NCBI GenBank assembly: GCA_944388575.1
Contig: CALXJF010000009.1
Location: 1-55,053, forward strand
Direction of reading: 5' to 3'
DNA from: an uncultured Clostridia bacterium
Lineage (GTDB): Bacteria; Bacillota; Clostridia; TANB77; CAG-465
Length of the DNA stretch: 55,053 nucleotides
In this document: positions 1 through 8,900 of the stretch, in pieces
Layout: each line of letters opens with the position of its first letter
Numbering within the stretch: the stretch's first letter is position 1
Program-made: the position numbers and the translations under genes
Notes under the pieces: generated by a model
Told to the model about the DNA's origin: nothing
The model's database searches: none
Seen by the model: the letters and a program-made list of their open reading frames with translations, nothing else

Positions 1-99
1 AAAAAAAGAAAAGCCATCTAAATACACTCAAATTGCATTTTTCGGGGTGGCTTTAATTTTTGCGGAAACTTAAAAAAGAATAATTATTATATAAATAAA

Positions 100-123
100 A
101 GGACCACAAACTAATGTGATCCT
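100..123 (-). terminator. Terminator of the Clp/M41 gene
   Basis: An 8-bp inverted repeat (AGGATCAC pairing with GTGGTCCT, one G.U pair) is followed on the minus strand by TTTTATTT. It lies just beyond the stop codon of the protease gene. The 99 bases to its left hold no gene that I can support. Confidence 0.6.
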
Positions 124-129
124 GTATTG

Positions 130-2118
130 TTATTTAGTATATAATAAACGTTCTAATTCTTCCCCACTTACTATACCTTTTTCCAAAAGATATTGCTTAA
201 CTTTTTCAAGTTCTTTTTCATGACTTGCCAAAAATCTTATGGTTAGTTGTTCAAAATGATCCAATTTTTGTTTAGCTAGTTCAAATATATTATCTTTTAT
301 ATTTTCGGTATAAAATTCTTTTTGGAAAGTGACAAGATACAAAGTATCTTTATCTGACATTGTAGAAGTAAGCATATTAACTATATATTTATTTGCTTCC
401 ATATAATCACTACTTGCTCCTTCATCTTTTATCTTTTTATTTGAATATAGATCTTGAGCACATTTTCCGGCAAGCAAAAAAATTATATATGCCTCAAAAC
501 TTTGATAATTAAAAGTATAGTTTATATCCTTATATGATAATATATTAGCCCCTGCTGTATTTTTATTACCAATTATGGAAACACACTCTATATTAAACAT
601 TTCTTTTAAATTATCTGAAAATGCATATGAAATATAATGGGCTGCTTCATGATAAGCTGTTCTTTCTTTTTCTTCTAAACTCATATTTTCATATAATTCA
701 AATTGTTCACTATAAAGATCTTTTACATCATCTTCTGTAACAATATAATTAGATTTAAATTCTGCATTAACCATAGCTTCATCTATAATGTCTATAGTCT
801 TATCTGGATTGTTTAAGTTGCTTTTAAAGTAAAGGGCATATAAAATAGCTAAGTCAATAATTTCATTTGATATTTTTACATTATGAAATTCTTCAAGTTT
901 TCTTATCTTTTTTGATAAAATATATTTTAATTTTTTTACTTTGATCTCTTTTATCCAAATTGATTTAAAACGTCTATCAAAAGCCTTATCACAAGAAATG
1001 TATTTTTCATAATAATCAGGGGTTGTAGCAGCTATTACATGTATACCTTCTCTTGCCAACAACGGCTTCAAAGCATTAGCTAAATCATTATTAGATTCTA
1101 CTGTACTACCAGCACCCATAACTTGATGAACTTCATCTATAAAAATAATTACGTTATTATACTTTTTAATAAAGTTTTTTAATAACATTATTTTTTCTTC
1201 AAATTGTCCTCTATATTGAGTATTTGATATCATATTAGAAATATCTAAACTTATAACTATATAATTTTCAAATCTACTTGGACAATCACCATTAACAATT
1301 TTTTGAGTTAAAGCTTCAACAATAGCGGTTTTTCCAACTCCTGCTTCTCCAAGTAAAATAGCATTACTTTTTGTTTTTTTCCCTAAAGTTCTAAATACGT
1401 CCTCTAACTCTTTATCACGCCCTAAGATATCTATTTCATCTCCTTTAGTAAATTTGTCATTTAAAATACTACAAAATTTTTGTAATTCTCTAGGTAATAT
1501 ATTTTTTTCATTATTAAAAGTTTTAAAACTTTTAAATAAATCTGTCTTTATAAACTTATCTGTTGCTTTCTCATCATAATGTTGATTAGAAGAAAAATTC
1601 AGTACATTATACAAAATCTTGTATCCACTTGATTTTTTATTTAAAAGAATTGTATACAATAAACTTTCTTCACTAACAACATTATCATTATTTTTAGAAG
1701 CATTTTTTATAGCATATGATAGATTGTCAGAATAACATAATGAATAGTTTATATAGTCAAGTTTTAAAAGAAAATTTATTTCTTCTTCACAAACTGAACC
1801 TAAAAATTTTTTTATATCTTCTTTTAATTCAATATCATCATTATCTGATATACCATCAAAGTATATTTTTGCCTCTTTAACACCAAATATTTCTCTAAAT
1901 GTTTCCTTTTCTGTAAATAGTATTGTCAGCATATCATATATACAATAATCCTTAAACTTCTTTTCAAAAAACATATTTAAAACAGATCTTTCAATAAGAT
2001 ACAAGGCTAAAATTATATGTCCTGTCCGTAATGCTGTATCTTTAAAAATTACTGCAAACTTTGTAGCAAGAGAAAAAGCTTCTATTAAATTTCCCGTGTA
2101 GGTTGTAATATTTTTCAT
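130..2118 (-). CDS. Clp-N / AAA+ / M41 zinc-protease fusion
   Basis: Likely a soluble ATP-dependent protease. Residues 1-170 resemble a Clp N-domain (TGHIILAL corresponds to the TEHLLLAL motif). An AAA+ module of the ClpA/ClpC first-ATPase type follows, with Walker A GEAGVGKT at 257-264, Walker B IIFIDEVHQ at about 324-332 and an arginine-finger region DRRFK at 381-385. The C-terminus is an FtsH-type M41 peptidase: HEAAH at 490-494 and a GASSD motif whose D571 should be the third zinc ligand. No membrane segment is visible, unlike FtsH. Codon 31 is a very rare CGG that is read in frame here. It has its own consensus promoter and a strong SD. The substrate is unknown; the domain calls are firm and the combination is unusual. 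Confidence 0.85.
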   Translation of the reverse strand: MKNITTYTGNLIEAFSLATKFAVIFKDTALRTGHIILALYLIERSVLNMFFEKKFKDYCIYDMLTILFTEKETFREIFGVKEAKIYFDGISDNDDIELKEDIKKFLGSVCEEEINFLLKLDYINYSLCYSDNLSYAIKNASKNNDNVVSEESLLYTILLNKKSSGYKILYNVLNFSSNQHYDEKATDKFIKTDLFKSFKTFNNEKNILPRELQKFCSILNDKFTKGDEIDILGRDKELEDVFRTLGKKTKSNAILLGEAGVGKTAIVEALTQKIVNGDCPSRFENYIVISLDISNMISNTQYRGQFEEKIMLLKNFIKKYNNVIIFIDEVHQVMGAGSTVESNNDLANALKPLLAREGIHVIAATTPDYYEKYISCDKAFDRRFKSIWIKEIKVKKLKYILSKKIRKLEEFHNVKISNEIIDLAILYALYFKSNLNNPDKTIDIIDEAMVNAEFKSNYIVTEDDVKDLYSEQFELYENMSLEEKERTAYHEAAHYISYAFSDNLKEMFNIECVSIIGNKNTAGANILSYKDINYTFNYQSFEAYIIFLLAGKCAQDLYSNKKIKDEGASSDYMEANKYIVNMLTSTMSDKDTLYLVTFQKEFYTENIKDNIFELAKQKLDHFEQLTIRFLASHEKELEKVKQYLLEKGIVSGEELERLLYTK

Positions 2119-2174
2119 TATATCATCTCTCCTTTTCTAATTATATAAAAGTTTTTGAATAATTTACGCATTTG

Positions 2175-2203
2175 ATTATACAACTATATTTCTAATATGT
2201 CAA
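2175..2203 (-). promoter_or_regulatory. Consensus sigma-A promoter of the Clp/M41 gene
   Basis: TTGACA, a 17-base spacer and TATAAT on the minus strand: a perfect match to the vegetative consensus. The -35 box is extended as TTGACATA, which also occurs at three other promoters in the window. Confidence 0.8.
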
Positions 2204-2229
2204 ATAGAGAAACCAGGCTAATAATTTTT

Positions 2230-2721
2230 TTAACCCAATTCCTCTATTATTTCTTTTTTCCATACTTCTAATAATCTATCAAAATTCCACATAGCATTTG
2301 CTGGAGACGTAGAAGGTAAAACCTTACATTTTATATGCAGCTTACTTTTTAGATACTTATTATATATATTAAAGGCCTTATTTCCATTAAAAAAAATACA
2401 GGATATATTTGTGATATCTAATACTTTAGAAATATCATTTACTATAGGTTCTTTTATGCTAGCATCAGAAGAACCTTCTATTTTACAACTTTTTAATACA
2501 TCCCAAATAGCAATTTTTCCATTTAGTAATATATCTTTCTTTTGATTTATATTCCTTGGAACATCTACATTTAATATAGATGCAATAATTCTCCAAAACC
2601 TATTTTGAGGATGAGCATAATAAAAATTATCCTCTCTTGATTTTACTGAAGGAAAACTACCAAGTATTAATATTTTACTTTCTGTACTATATACTGGTTC
2701 AAATGGATGTATAACTTTCAA
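2230..2721 (-). CDS. Uracil/hypoxanthine-DNA glycosylase family protein
   Basis: A 163-aa protein of the UDG superfamily, closest in motif pattern to single-domain G/U mismatch or deoxyinosine glycosylases. The N-terminal motif LILGSFPS and the following YYAHPQNRFW are the hallmark of that branch, and PSTSPAN near residue 138 fits the second active-site loop. It would excise deaminated bases to start base-excision repair in the cytoplasm. It is the last gene of the run beginning at cmk, with 20 bases to the gene upstream. Exact substrate preference (U or hypoxanthine) cannot be read from the sequence. Confidence 0.8.
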   Translation of the reverse strand: MKVIHPFEPVYSTESKILILGSFPSVKSREDNFYYAHPQNRFWRIIASILNVDVPRNINQKKDILLNGKIAIWDVLKSCKIEGSSDASIKEPIVNDISKVLDITNISCIFFNGNKAFNIYNKYLKSKLHIKCKVLPSTSPANAMWNFDRLLEVWKKEIIEELG

Positions 2722-2741
2722 ATTATCACCTCACAATACAC

Positions 2742-3620
2742 TTATCGTGTTAATTTTTTAGTTTTATTATGTTCTTTTAGATTACTTTGAGGTGACGACT
2801 CTGTTTGAACTATACTTTCTTCATCATTTACAGATCTTTTTAATTCATCCATAAACTTTGAGCCATCTCCTGTCTGTTCTTTAGGAGTTTGTTGTGCAGC
2901 AACTTCATTGTTTACTTTATACGCTGAATTAATCATTGGATATTTCGGTTTTCGAGTTAATTTTTCTTTTATTATTTCAAATATTTTTCTTGCAGGTCTA
3001 ACAACTTCATATTTATATACAGAACCAAACGTTTTAACATTACTTATTTTACTTTTTGATATATTTAAAGCTTTTACTATTTCTTCAGACGGAACATATC
3101 CATTTATTTTTTCAGCTTCAGTTTTTTCTCTTAAAACGATGTTATGATTAATATCAAAATCATATACTAAGCTAACAGAACTAAAACATTTATCGTTTAA
3201 CTCACACTTTCCGTTATAACAAATAGCATCATCATTAAATGAACGCTGCTTATATTTTCTTAGCAACTTTAACGATTCTTCTTTATCTATATTATTTCCA
3301 TCTTTATCTTTCTTAAAATCTATCTTTAAAGCATTAAACTCATAAGATGAGAAAGAATTACCTACATTTTTTCTCAAATCATTTGGACTTGGAATACCTC
3401 CAAAGAAAAAGCACCTTTTTCTCCCATATGAAATTATATAATTACTAGGTCTTATATATTTACTTTTAATAATAGCATCTACATTTTCTTTTGATGTCAC
3501 ATGGTATAAACCTTCAGATATTATTTTATCATTCATTTGTTCATTTATTTTTGTAAGAATTGCTTTAGACGCTATTATCCCAGAATTAATTGCCAAAAAG
3601 CTGCCTAAAATTACACTCAT
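2742..3620 (-). CDS. Membrane-anchored protein with ART-like motif, unknown
   Basis: About 292 aa from the ATG at 3620, which is preceded by GAGGTGAGAATT; a GTG nine bases upstream is less well placed and overlaps the plsC stop. The N-terminus is a hydrophobic segment (about 2-22), so the rest is probably outside the membrane or tethered to it. The stretch EGLYHVTSKENVDAII followed by IRPSNYI resembles the start of DarT/DUF4433-type or related ADP-ribosyltransferase folds (YHxT...N...I...G.I.ps). A glutamate-rich region and a basic tail follow. The similarity is by eye only and function is not established. It sits between plsC and the DNA glycosylase gene in the cmk operon. Confidence 0.45.
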   Translation of the reverse strand: MSVILGSFLAINSGIIASKAILTKINEQMNDKIISEGLYHVTSKENVDAIIKSKYIRPSNYIISYGRKRCFFFGGIPSPNDLRKNVGNSFSSYEFNALKIDFKKDKDGNNIDKEESLKLLRKYKQRSFNDDAICYNGKCELNDKCFSSVSLVYDFDINHNIVLREKTEAEKINGYVPSEEIVKALNISKSKISNVKTFGSVYKYEVVRPARKIFEIIKEKLTRKPKYPMINSAYKVNNEVAAQQTPKEQTGDGSKFMDELKRSVNDEESIVQTESSPQSNLKEHNKTKKLTR

Positions 3621-3625
3621 AATTC

Positions 3626-4207
3626 TCACCTCTTATTCAATGAGTAACATTTATTCAGTAATTCTTCAGAAAAAGCCTTTAGTTTTTCTTTATCAAGTGC
3701 CATTTCTTTAGTAACATATAATGGATCACCATATATAATATTAACCTTAGAAAATAGTTTAGCATTCTTCGTTATATATACCGGAATAATTGGTACATCA
3801 GCTTTATATGCTATATACGCTGGTCCTACTTTAGCTACTCCTCTTTTCTCACTTGCTTTGATTCTTTCTCCTTCTGGAAATATTAAAAGCTTTCTTTTGT
3901 CCACATTTTTAAAAAGATTAATAGCATGAATAAGACTTCTTACATCATGTTCACCTCTTCTTATAGGAAAAACATTAAAGTATTTTAACAAGGCCCCGAT
4001 AAATTTATTATTAAACAATTCAGCTTTGGCCATAATGCATATATTTTTAGTTTTAGAATAAATCCAAGCAGGCTCAACAGTATTTGAATGATTAGGACAT
4101 ATTATACATCTATCAAATTTTTCTTCTTTTTCTTTATTAATAAAATTTACTCTATAAAATATTTTACAAAGAAAAATTTTGAAAAAAAGTTTAACTAAAC
4201 TTATCAT
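3626..4207 (-). CDS. plsC: 1-acyl-sn-glycerol-3-phosphate acyltransferase
   Basis: A 193-aa PlsC-family acyltransferase that makes phosphatidic acid for membrane phospholipids. Block I is NHSNTVEP near residue 39, an HX4E variant of the usual NHX4D. The later block FPEGER at about 111 is the glycerol-phosphate binding motif, and PIIPVYI at about 152 is the fourth block. A hydrophobic N-terminal segment anchors it to the membrane. It follows cmk by 7 bases, a pairing common in Firmicutes. It ends in TGA, and its length matches the family, which shows that TGA is a stop in this organism. The Glu in place of Asp in block I is mildly atypical. Confidence 0.85.
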   Translation of the reverse strand: MISLVKLFFKIFLCKIFYRVNFINKEKEEKFDRCIICPNHSNTVEPAWIYSKTKNICIMAKAELFNNKFIGALLKYFNVFPIRRGEHDVRSLIHAINLFKNVDKRKLLIFPEGERIKASEKRGVAKVGPAYIAYKADVPIIPVYITKNAKLFSKVNIIYGDPLYVTKEMALDKEKLKAFSEELLNKCYSLNKR

Positions 4208-4214
4208 TTAAGGG

Positions 4215-4892
4215 TCATATCCTTTCTTTTAATAAACTAATAACCATATCTACAGTTTTTTCATTAGTTAAATTTGTGGTGTCAATCTCTATTGCATCTT
4301 TTACTTTTGTTAAAGGAGATTCTTTTCTAGTACTATCTTGTATATCTCTTTTTTGTAAAGAGGCTTTTACTTCTTCTATATCCATGTAATTACCTTTTTT
4401 CTCTAAGTCTCTTTGTCTTCTCTTAGCTCTAACCTCAATTGAAGCAGTTAAAAATACTTTTAAATCAGCATTTGGAAAAACTACTGTGGTTATATCTCTT
4501 CCTTCTAAAACCACACTCTCTTCTCCAGCCATTTCTCTTTGCAATTTTACAAGTTTTTTCCTTATATACTTATTTTTAGATATATTTGATGCCGCCATTG
4601 AAATTTCTTCTGTTCGTATATACGATGTAATATCTTTTCCGTTTAGATAAACTATAGTTTCTCCATCAATATATTTTAATTTTATATTTATTAAGTCTAT
4701 ATTCTTTAATATTTCTTCCTCAGTCATAGGAATTTTTTTAGTTATAAAATAATAACCTGCTGCCCTATACATTGCACCAGTATCTATATATAATATGCCC
4801 AGTTTTTGGGCTATCCCTTTAGCAAGAACCGATTTACCTGTTGCAGCAGCACCATCTATTGCAATAACAAATTTTTTGTCTATTTTAGTCAT
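4215..4892 (-). CDS. cmk: Cytidylate kinase
   Basis: 225 aa, the normal length for bacterial CMP/dCMP kinase, which phosphorylates CMP and dCMP for nucleic-acid synthesis. The P-loop is GAAATGKS at about 14-21, and DTGAMYRA follows at about 37. The motif EGRDITTVVFPNAD and the Arg-rich lid (RAKRRQRDL) match the family. The start ATG has AGGAGGAG in front. It is the first gene of an operon with plsC, the ART-like protein and the glycosylase, and is divergent from the DUF4364 gene. Confidence 0.95.
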   Translation of the reverse strand: MTKIDKKFVIAIDGAAATGKSVLAKGIAQKLGILYIDTGAMYRAAGYYFITKKIPMTEEEILKNIDLINIKLKYIDGETIVYLNGKDITSYIRTEEISMAASNISKNKYIRKKLVKLQREMAGEESVVLEGRDITTVVFPNADLKVFLTASIEVRAKRRQRDLEKKGNYMDIEEVKASLQKRDIQDSTRKESPLTKVKDAIEIDTTNLTNEKTVDMVISLLKERI

Positions 4893-4985
4893 TTTTAACT
4901 CCTCCTATTTATTTTTTATTCAATTTATGATATCATATATATGGTATTTTGTAAAGAAAAAATCATAGAAAGTTGGTGAAAGATT

Positions 4986-5507
4986 TTGTCAAAAGATTTA
5001 AAAATTTTTGATAACAAATTGATAGTATTGTATATATTAGAAAATGCTCATATGCCTCTTAGTATTACTCAAATTGTCATGTTTTGCGAAGATTTTGATG
5101 ATATAACATACTTTGATATTTGCACCTACTTAGATAATTTAAAATCAAGTAATTATATAAAAGAAATTCTTAATGAAGGAAATATATTATACGTTCCAAC
5201 AGAACTTGGCAGCAATACATTAAATGAATTATTAGAATTAGTTCCTGGTGTTAACTTACACAACTTAAAAAAATTGATAAATAAAAATGCTATTGAAGTA
5301 AAAACAGATTATTCAATTGATACAACAATAATCCCAATAAAGTCAGATGAATATAAAGTATCTTGTTATATTAAAGATGGTAATGATGAGATGGTTAACA
5401 TTACAATATACGCTGGAACTAAAGCTCAAGCTAAAAATATATCTAAAAATTGGAATGAAAATGCAGAAGAAATATACACCAAATTATTAGATTTAATGAC
5501 AAAATAA
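4986..5507 (+). CDS. DUF4364-family winged-helix protein
   Basis: 173 aa. The start is TTG with GGTGA 7 bases ahead; no better start is visible. The N-terminal half reads like a winged helix (ENAHMPLSITQIV, then YLDNLKSSNYIKE), and the C-terminal half is a short beta domain ending in a helix. This matches the DUF4364 proteins of Clostridia, small cytoplasmic presumed transcription factors with no established regulon. It is divergent from cmk with 93 bases between, and is followed by a strong shared terminator. Confidence 0.7.
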   Translation: MSKDLKIFDNKLIVLYILENAHMPLSITQIVMFCEDFDDITYFDICTYLDNLKSSNYIKEILNEGNILYVPTELGSNTLNELLELVPGVNLHNLKKLINKNAIEVKTDYSIDTTIIPIKSDEYKVSCYIKDGNDEMVNITIYAGTKAQAKNISKNWNENAEEIYTKLLDLMTK

Positions 5508-5541
5508 TAGATAGAAGATGATCTCCTCTATCTATTATTTT
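5501..5541. terminator. Bidirectional terminator after the DUF4364 gene
   Basis: A perfect 15-bp inverted repeat (AAAATAATAGATAGA and its complement) is flanked by a T-run on the plus strand and a T-run on the minus strand. It would serve both convergent genes. Confidence 0.85.
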
Positions 5542-5554
5542 ATTTTTTCATTAC

Positions 5555-5830
5555 TCAACGTCTAAATTTTAAAGCATAAACAATCATTTTATCTTCTGTA
5601 TCATTTTCAAGCGAATGTGATTTACCTATTTCACACATTTCTACTCTTAGAAATTTGCTTTCCGAGTAAATAATATAGATCTCACAATCTTCTATATGTT
5701 CATGCTCCAATATTTTAGAATATGGCATAAGCGTAAGTTTTTCAAAACAAATCCGTTTATTTTGAAAAATCATTTTCTTAAAAACCTTTCCTTTACGGAA
5801 ATTACTATCCATTAAAACTTTCTTTCTCAT
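5555..5830 (-). CDS. Small cupin-like protein
   Basis: 91 aa, with AGGAGG well placed before the ATG and a perfect promoter upstream. The stretch LMPYSKILEHEHIEDCEIYII has the spacing of a cupin motif 1 (H-H-E), but the barrel is short and the second motif is weak. It may be a single-domain metal-binding cupin or a sensor. Codon 26 is CGG, read in frame as Arg, one of the few CGG codons in the window. It is a stand-alone gene between two terminators. Function unknown. Confidence 0.55.
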   Translation of the reverse strand: MRKKVLMDSNFRKGKVFKKMIFQNKRICFEKLTLMPYSKILEHEHIEDCEIYIIYSESKFLRVEMCEIGKSHSLENDTEDKMIVYALKFRR

Positions 5831-5883
5831 TTAAATACCTCCTAGACAATTATGTTTAAAAATATTTTATTGATTAAGCTTTA

Positions 5884-5912
5884 ATTATACCATAGTTTTT
5901 TACTTATGTCAA
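5884..5912 (-). promoter_or_regulatory. Consensus promoter of the cupin-like gene
   Basis: TTGACA, 17 bases, TATAAT on the minus strand, again extended as TTGACATA. Confidence 0.8.
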
Positions 5913-5944
5913 ATTTTATGATGAATATGTATAAATATAATGGA

Positions 5945-5978
5945 AAATAAGAGGCAAAATTATATTGCCCCTTTATTT
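5945..5978 (-). terminator. Terminator of the ATPase/surface-protein operon
   Basis: AAATAAAGGGGCAA pairs with TTGCCTCTTATTT around a short AT loop, followed by T-rich sequence on the minus strand. It is the first clear terminator reached downstream of the promoter near 28.2 kb. Confidence 0.75.
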
Positions 5979-5986
5979 ACACATTT

Positions 5987-8900
5987 CTATTTCTTTTTAG
6001 ATAATATGACAAGTATAATCAAAATTGCTGTTATACTGATACCTATTAATATATATCCGCTTACACTAATATTTGATTTTTTCATATTATCATTTTCGTA
6101 ATAATCTGATAAATCTTGATTATTATCTATTTTTGAATTTTCTGTTTTTATTTCTTCCTGTGATGTTTGTAATATCTCACTTTCGTTATATACTACATAT
6201 TTATCATTAACATTATCATATACAGTGGCATATTTAATGTTATGCAAACTATTACTAGAAACATTTGAATTATTTGGATAAATTTTATCTAATATACCTA
6301 ATTCAGATGCAGCTGAATTTATAGGTTTTTCTTCTAACTTACTTACTAATTCTCTACTTTTAGTATACTTTTCTTCTATATCTTCATAAGAATTAGAGTT
6401 ATTTAATTCTAAGTTATTAAATAAATAACTAAAGAAAGATATATCTTCTTTTACTTGATTATCATAAATAACTTCTCCTGTCACATAGTTAAATACATAC
6501 ACTCTACCACTTTCATAATATACTACAAGATTTTGGTTATTACTTTGTATATTACTAGTTATATTTTTTATTTTACTATTTTTAAAATCGTCTGGATAGT
6601 TTAATGGTGTTTTTAAATCATATAATTTACCATTACTTGATAATATTGTTTGGTATTCATTATTATTAAAATTATCCACTATAACTTTACCAGGGACAAT
6701 GTCTAATGTTGGAGCAAATAGGAATAATCTACTATTCTTTAAATAAATTAATAATTCTCTTTGTAATGTTTTATTATCAGATGTTATATTTGAAAAATTT
6801 AAATAAGTATCTATTTTTGTACCTTGATATTCAAATGATTGTATTGCCACACTTTCATCTAACATATTAAATGTGCCTTTATTTATATTTCCTATAGAGT
6901 CTAATGTATTTAAATCATATATAACTCCTTCTTTTGAAAGTACCTTATCATTATGTAAATTTACAAAATCACCGTCTATAGTTCTTATATTAGAATACAA
7001 TTTATTATCAGTAATATATAAATATTCATCACCAAAATTTAAAATATTATTATATATTTCATTAGGATTTAAAGTAATAATATTAGATGATATTCCATTA
7101 GATATTGTTACTTCAATAGGTGTTATAAAGTCGTACTCAAAAGTATATACATTTTTATCAATAGATATCTTTTTAGAATCACTATCACCTATTTTATAAC
7201 TAAAATATGAATTAGTATCGATATTATCAAATTCTAAATTAATTTTATCAATGTCAGTTACATATGTTTTTAAATTTGGTAGTTTAGAATTTAATACTTT
7301 AATTCCATTATGTAATGAGAACAATGATCTAGTACCTAGCACACTCATTTGATTTAAAGTGTTAATATCTTCTGGTAAATCTATACCCACTTGATTTTTT
7401 ACATTCTTTAATAATGGATACTTATCATTACTTAGTGGTGAAAAATCAAAATATGTAGTAGACCATCCCATAAGTGAAGTATATGTTGTTTGAGATTCTA
7501 AACTAGATCGATCTAAAGCATGCGTTGCATCAAAGTTGTCATTTGCAGTATCTACATATTGTCCATTTAATTTTGAATATTTAGTAAAATAAGTTTTACT
7601 TAAATTTATATTTTGTTCTTTTCTTCCACCTATTCCAATAGAAATATTTACATCTTGAGTATCAGTATTAAGATCCGCATCAACAAAATTCGATGTATAA
7701 CGTGTATCATTATATAAATCTACTGCTGTATTTCCTATAACTCCACCTACATTTGTCGGAGCTGTTATAGTTGCATCTGCCACATAATTTTTATATATAC
7801 CAGATATATAACTAATAGCTGTCATATTTGTATTATTTAAATATCCTAGTATACCAGCAGCATTTCTTGTTGTCGCTACAACATTTGCATCATTATAAGT
7901 AAATGAAATTGAACCCGCTGTAAGCTGTCCTGCTATTCCACCAACATTTATATCACCTGTGATAGAACAATCTTTTGTATAACTAGACTGTATTGTTGCA
8001 GAAGTTTCAGAAGTTCTACTACCAGAAGCATGACCTACTATACCTCCTACTTGAGAACCTGTACCTTTTATTTGAGTATTAATAACTCCAGAATTTTGCA
8101 CATATCCACTCAAATATCCGGAAATACCAGCAACTGCCGTTACACCAGTAATTGTAGAATCAGACACAAAGCATCCAGTAAGTGCCGATCCACTAGTTCC
8201 AGAAATGCCTCCAATATTATTAGTTCCACTTATTTCACAATTAACAACTGTGTTATTAGCTCCTCCACCAGAACCAGCTATACCTCCAGTGTTTGTTGTA
8301 TTTGCTTTAATTATTGAATTTTTTATTGAAGAATTTGAAACAGTTCCACTTCCAGAAACTCCTCCAACATAATATGAGCCTTTTACATTAACATCCTCTA
8401 AAGTAGCTTTAGTAACAGTTCCACCAGATCCATTAATTGCACCTACATAATATGATGAAGATTCAATAGTAATATCCTTACCTGTAACAGTATTTGTAGT
8501 AGATACGCCATTTGCTGTAAAGCCACCAACATTAGTATTACCATAACATCTTATATTGTTTAAAGTAATATTAGTAGCAGATGAACTAATATATCTTACT
8601 GGTCCCACATAGCTATATCCCTTTGATGATATTTCTACATCATCAAAAGTAATATTGTTCATAGTTGTACTAACGTAATCAAATAATGATTTACATGTTC
8701 CACTACCTGTATGTTTTACTCTTCTAAAATTTATATTACTAATACCAGCATTACTACTTCCAAGAGATTTTATATAACCAAATAAAGAATTATATGAAGC
8801 TTTAGATGTAATTGTAATATCTTCAAAATCAATATTTTTTATACTATAAAAAGCTGTCTTAATAAAACAATCATAATCTTTTGTAAGATTAAGTGTTAAA

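Noticed and set aside
5987-6100. LPXTG sortase anchor on the giant protein
   Set aside because: There is a hydrophobic C-terminus with a basic tail, but no LPXTG-like motif before it.
7600-8700. CRISPR or DNA repeat array in the repetitive part of the giant gene
   Set aside because: The repeats are degenerate protein repeats (GGIxG) without fixed DNA units or spacers.
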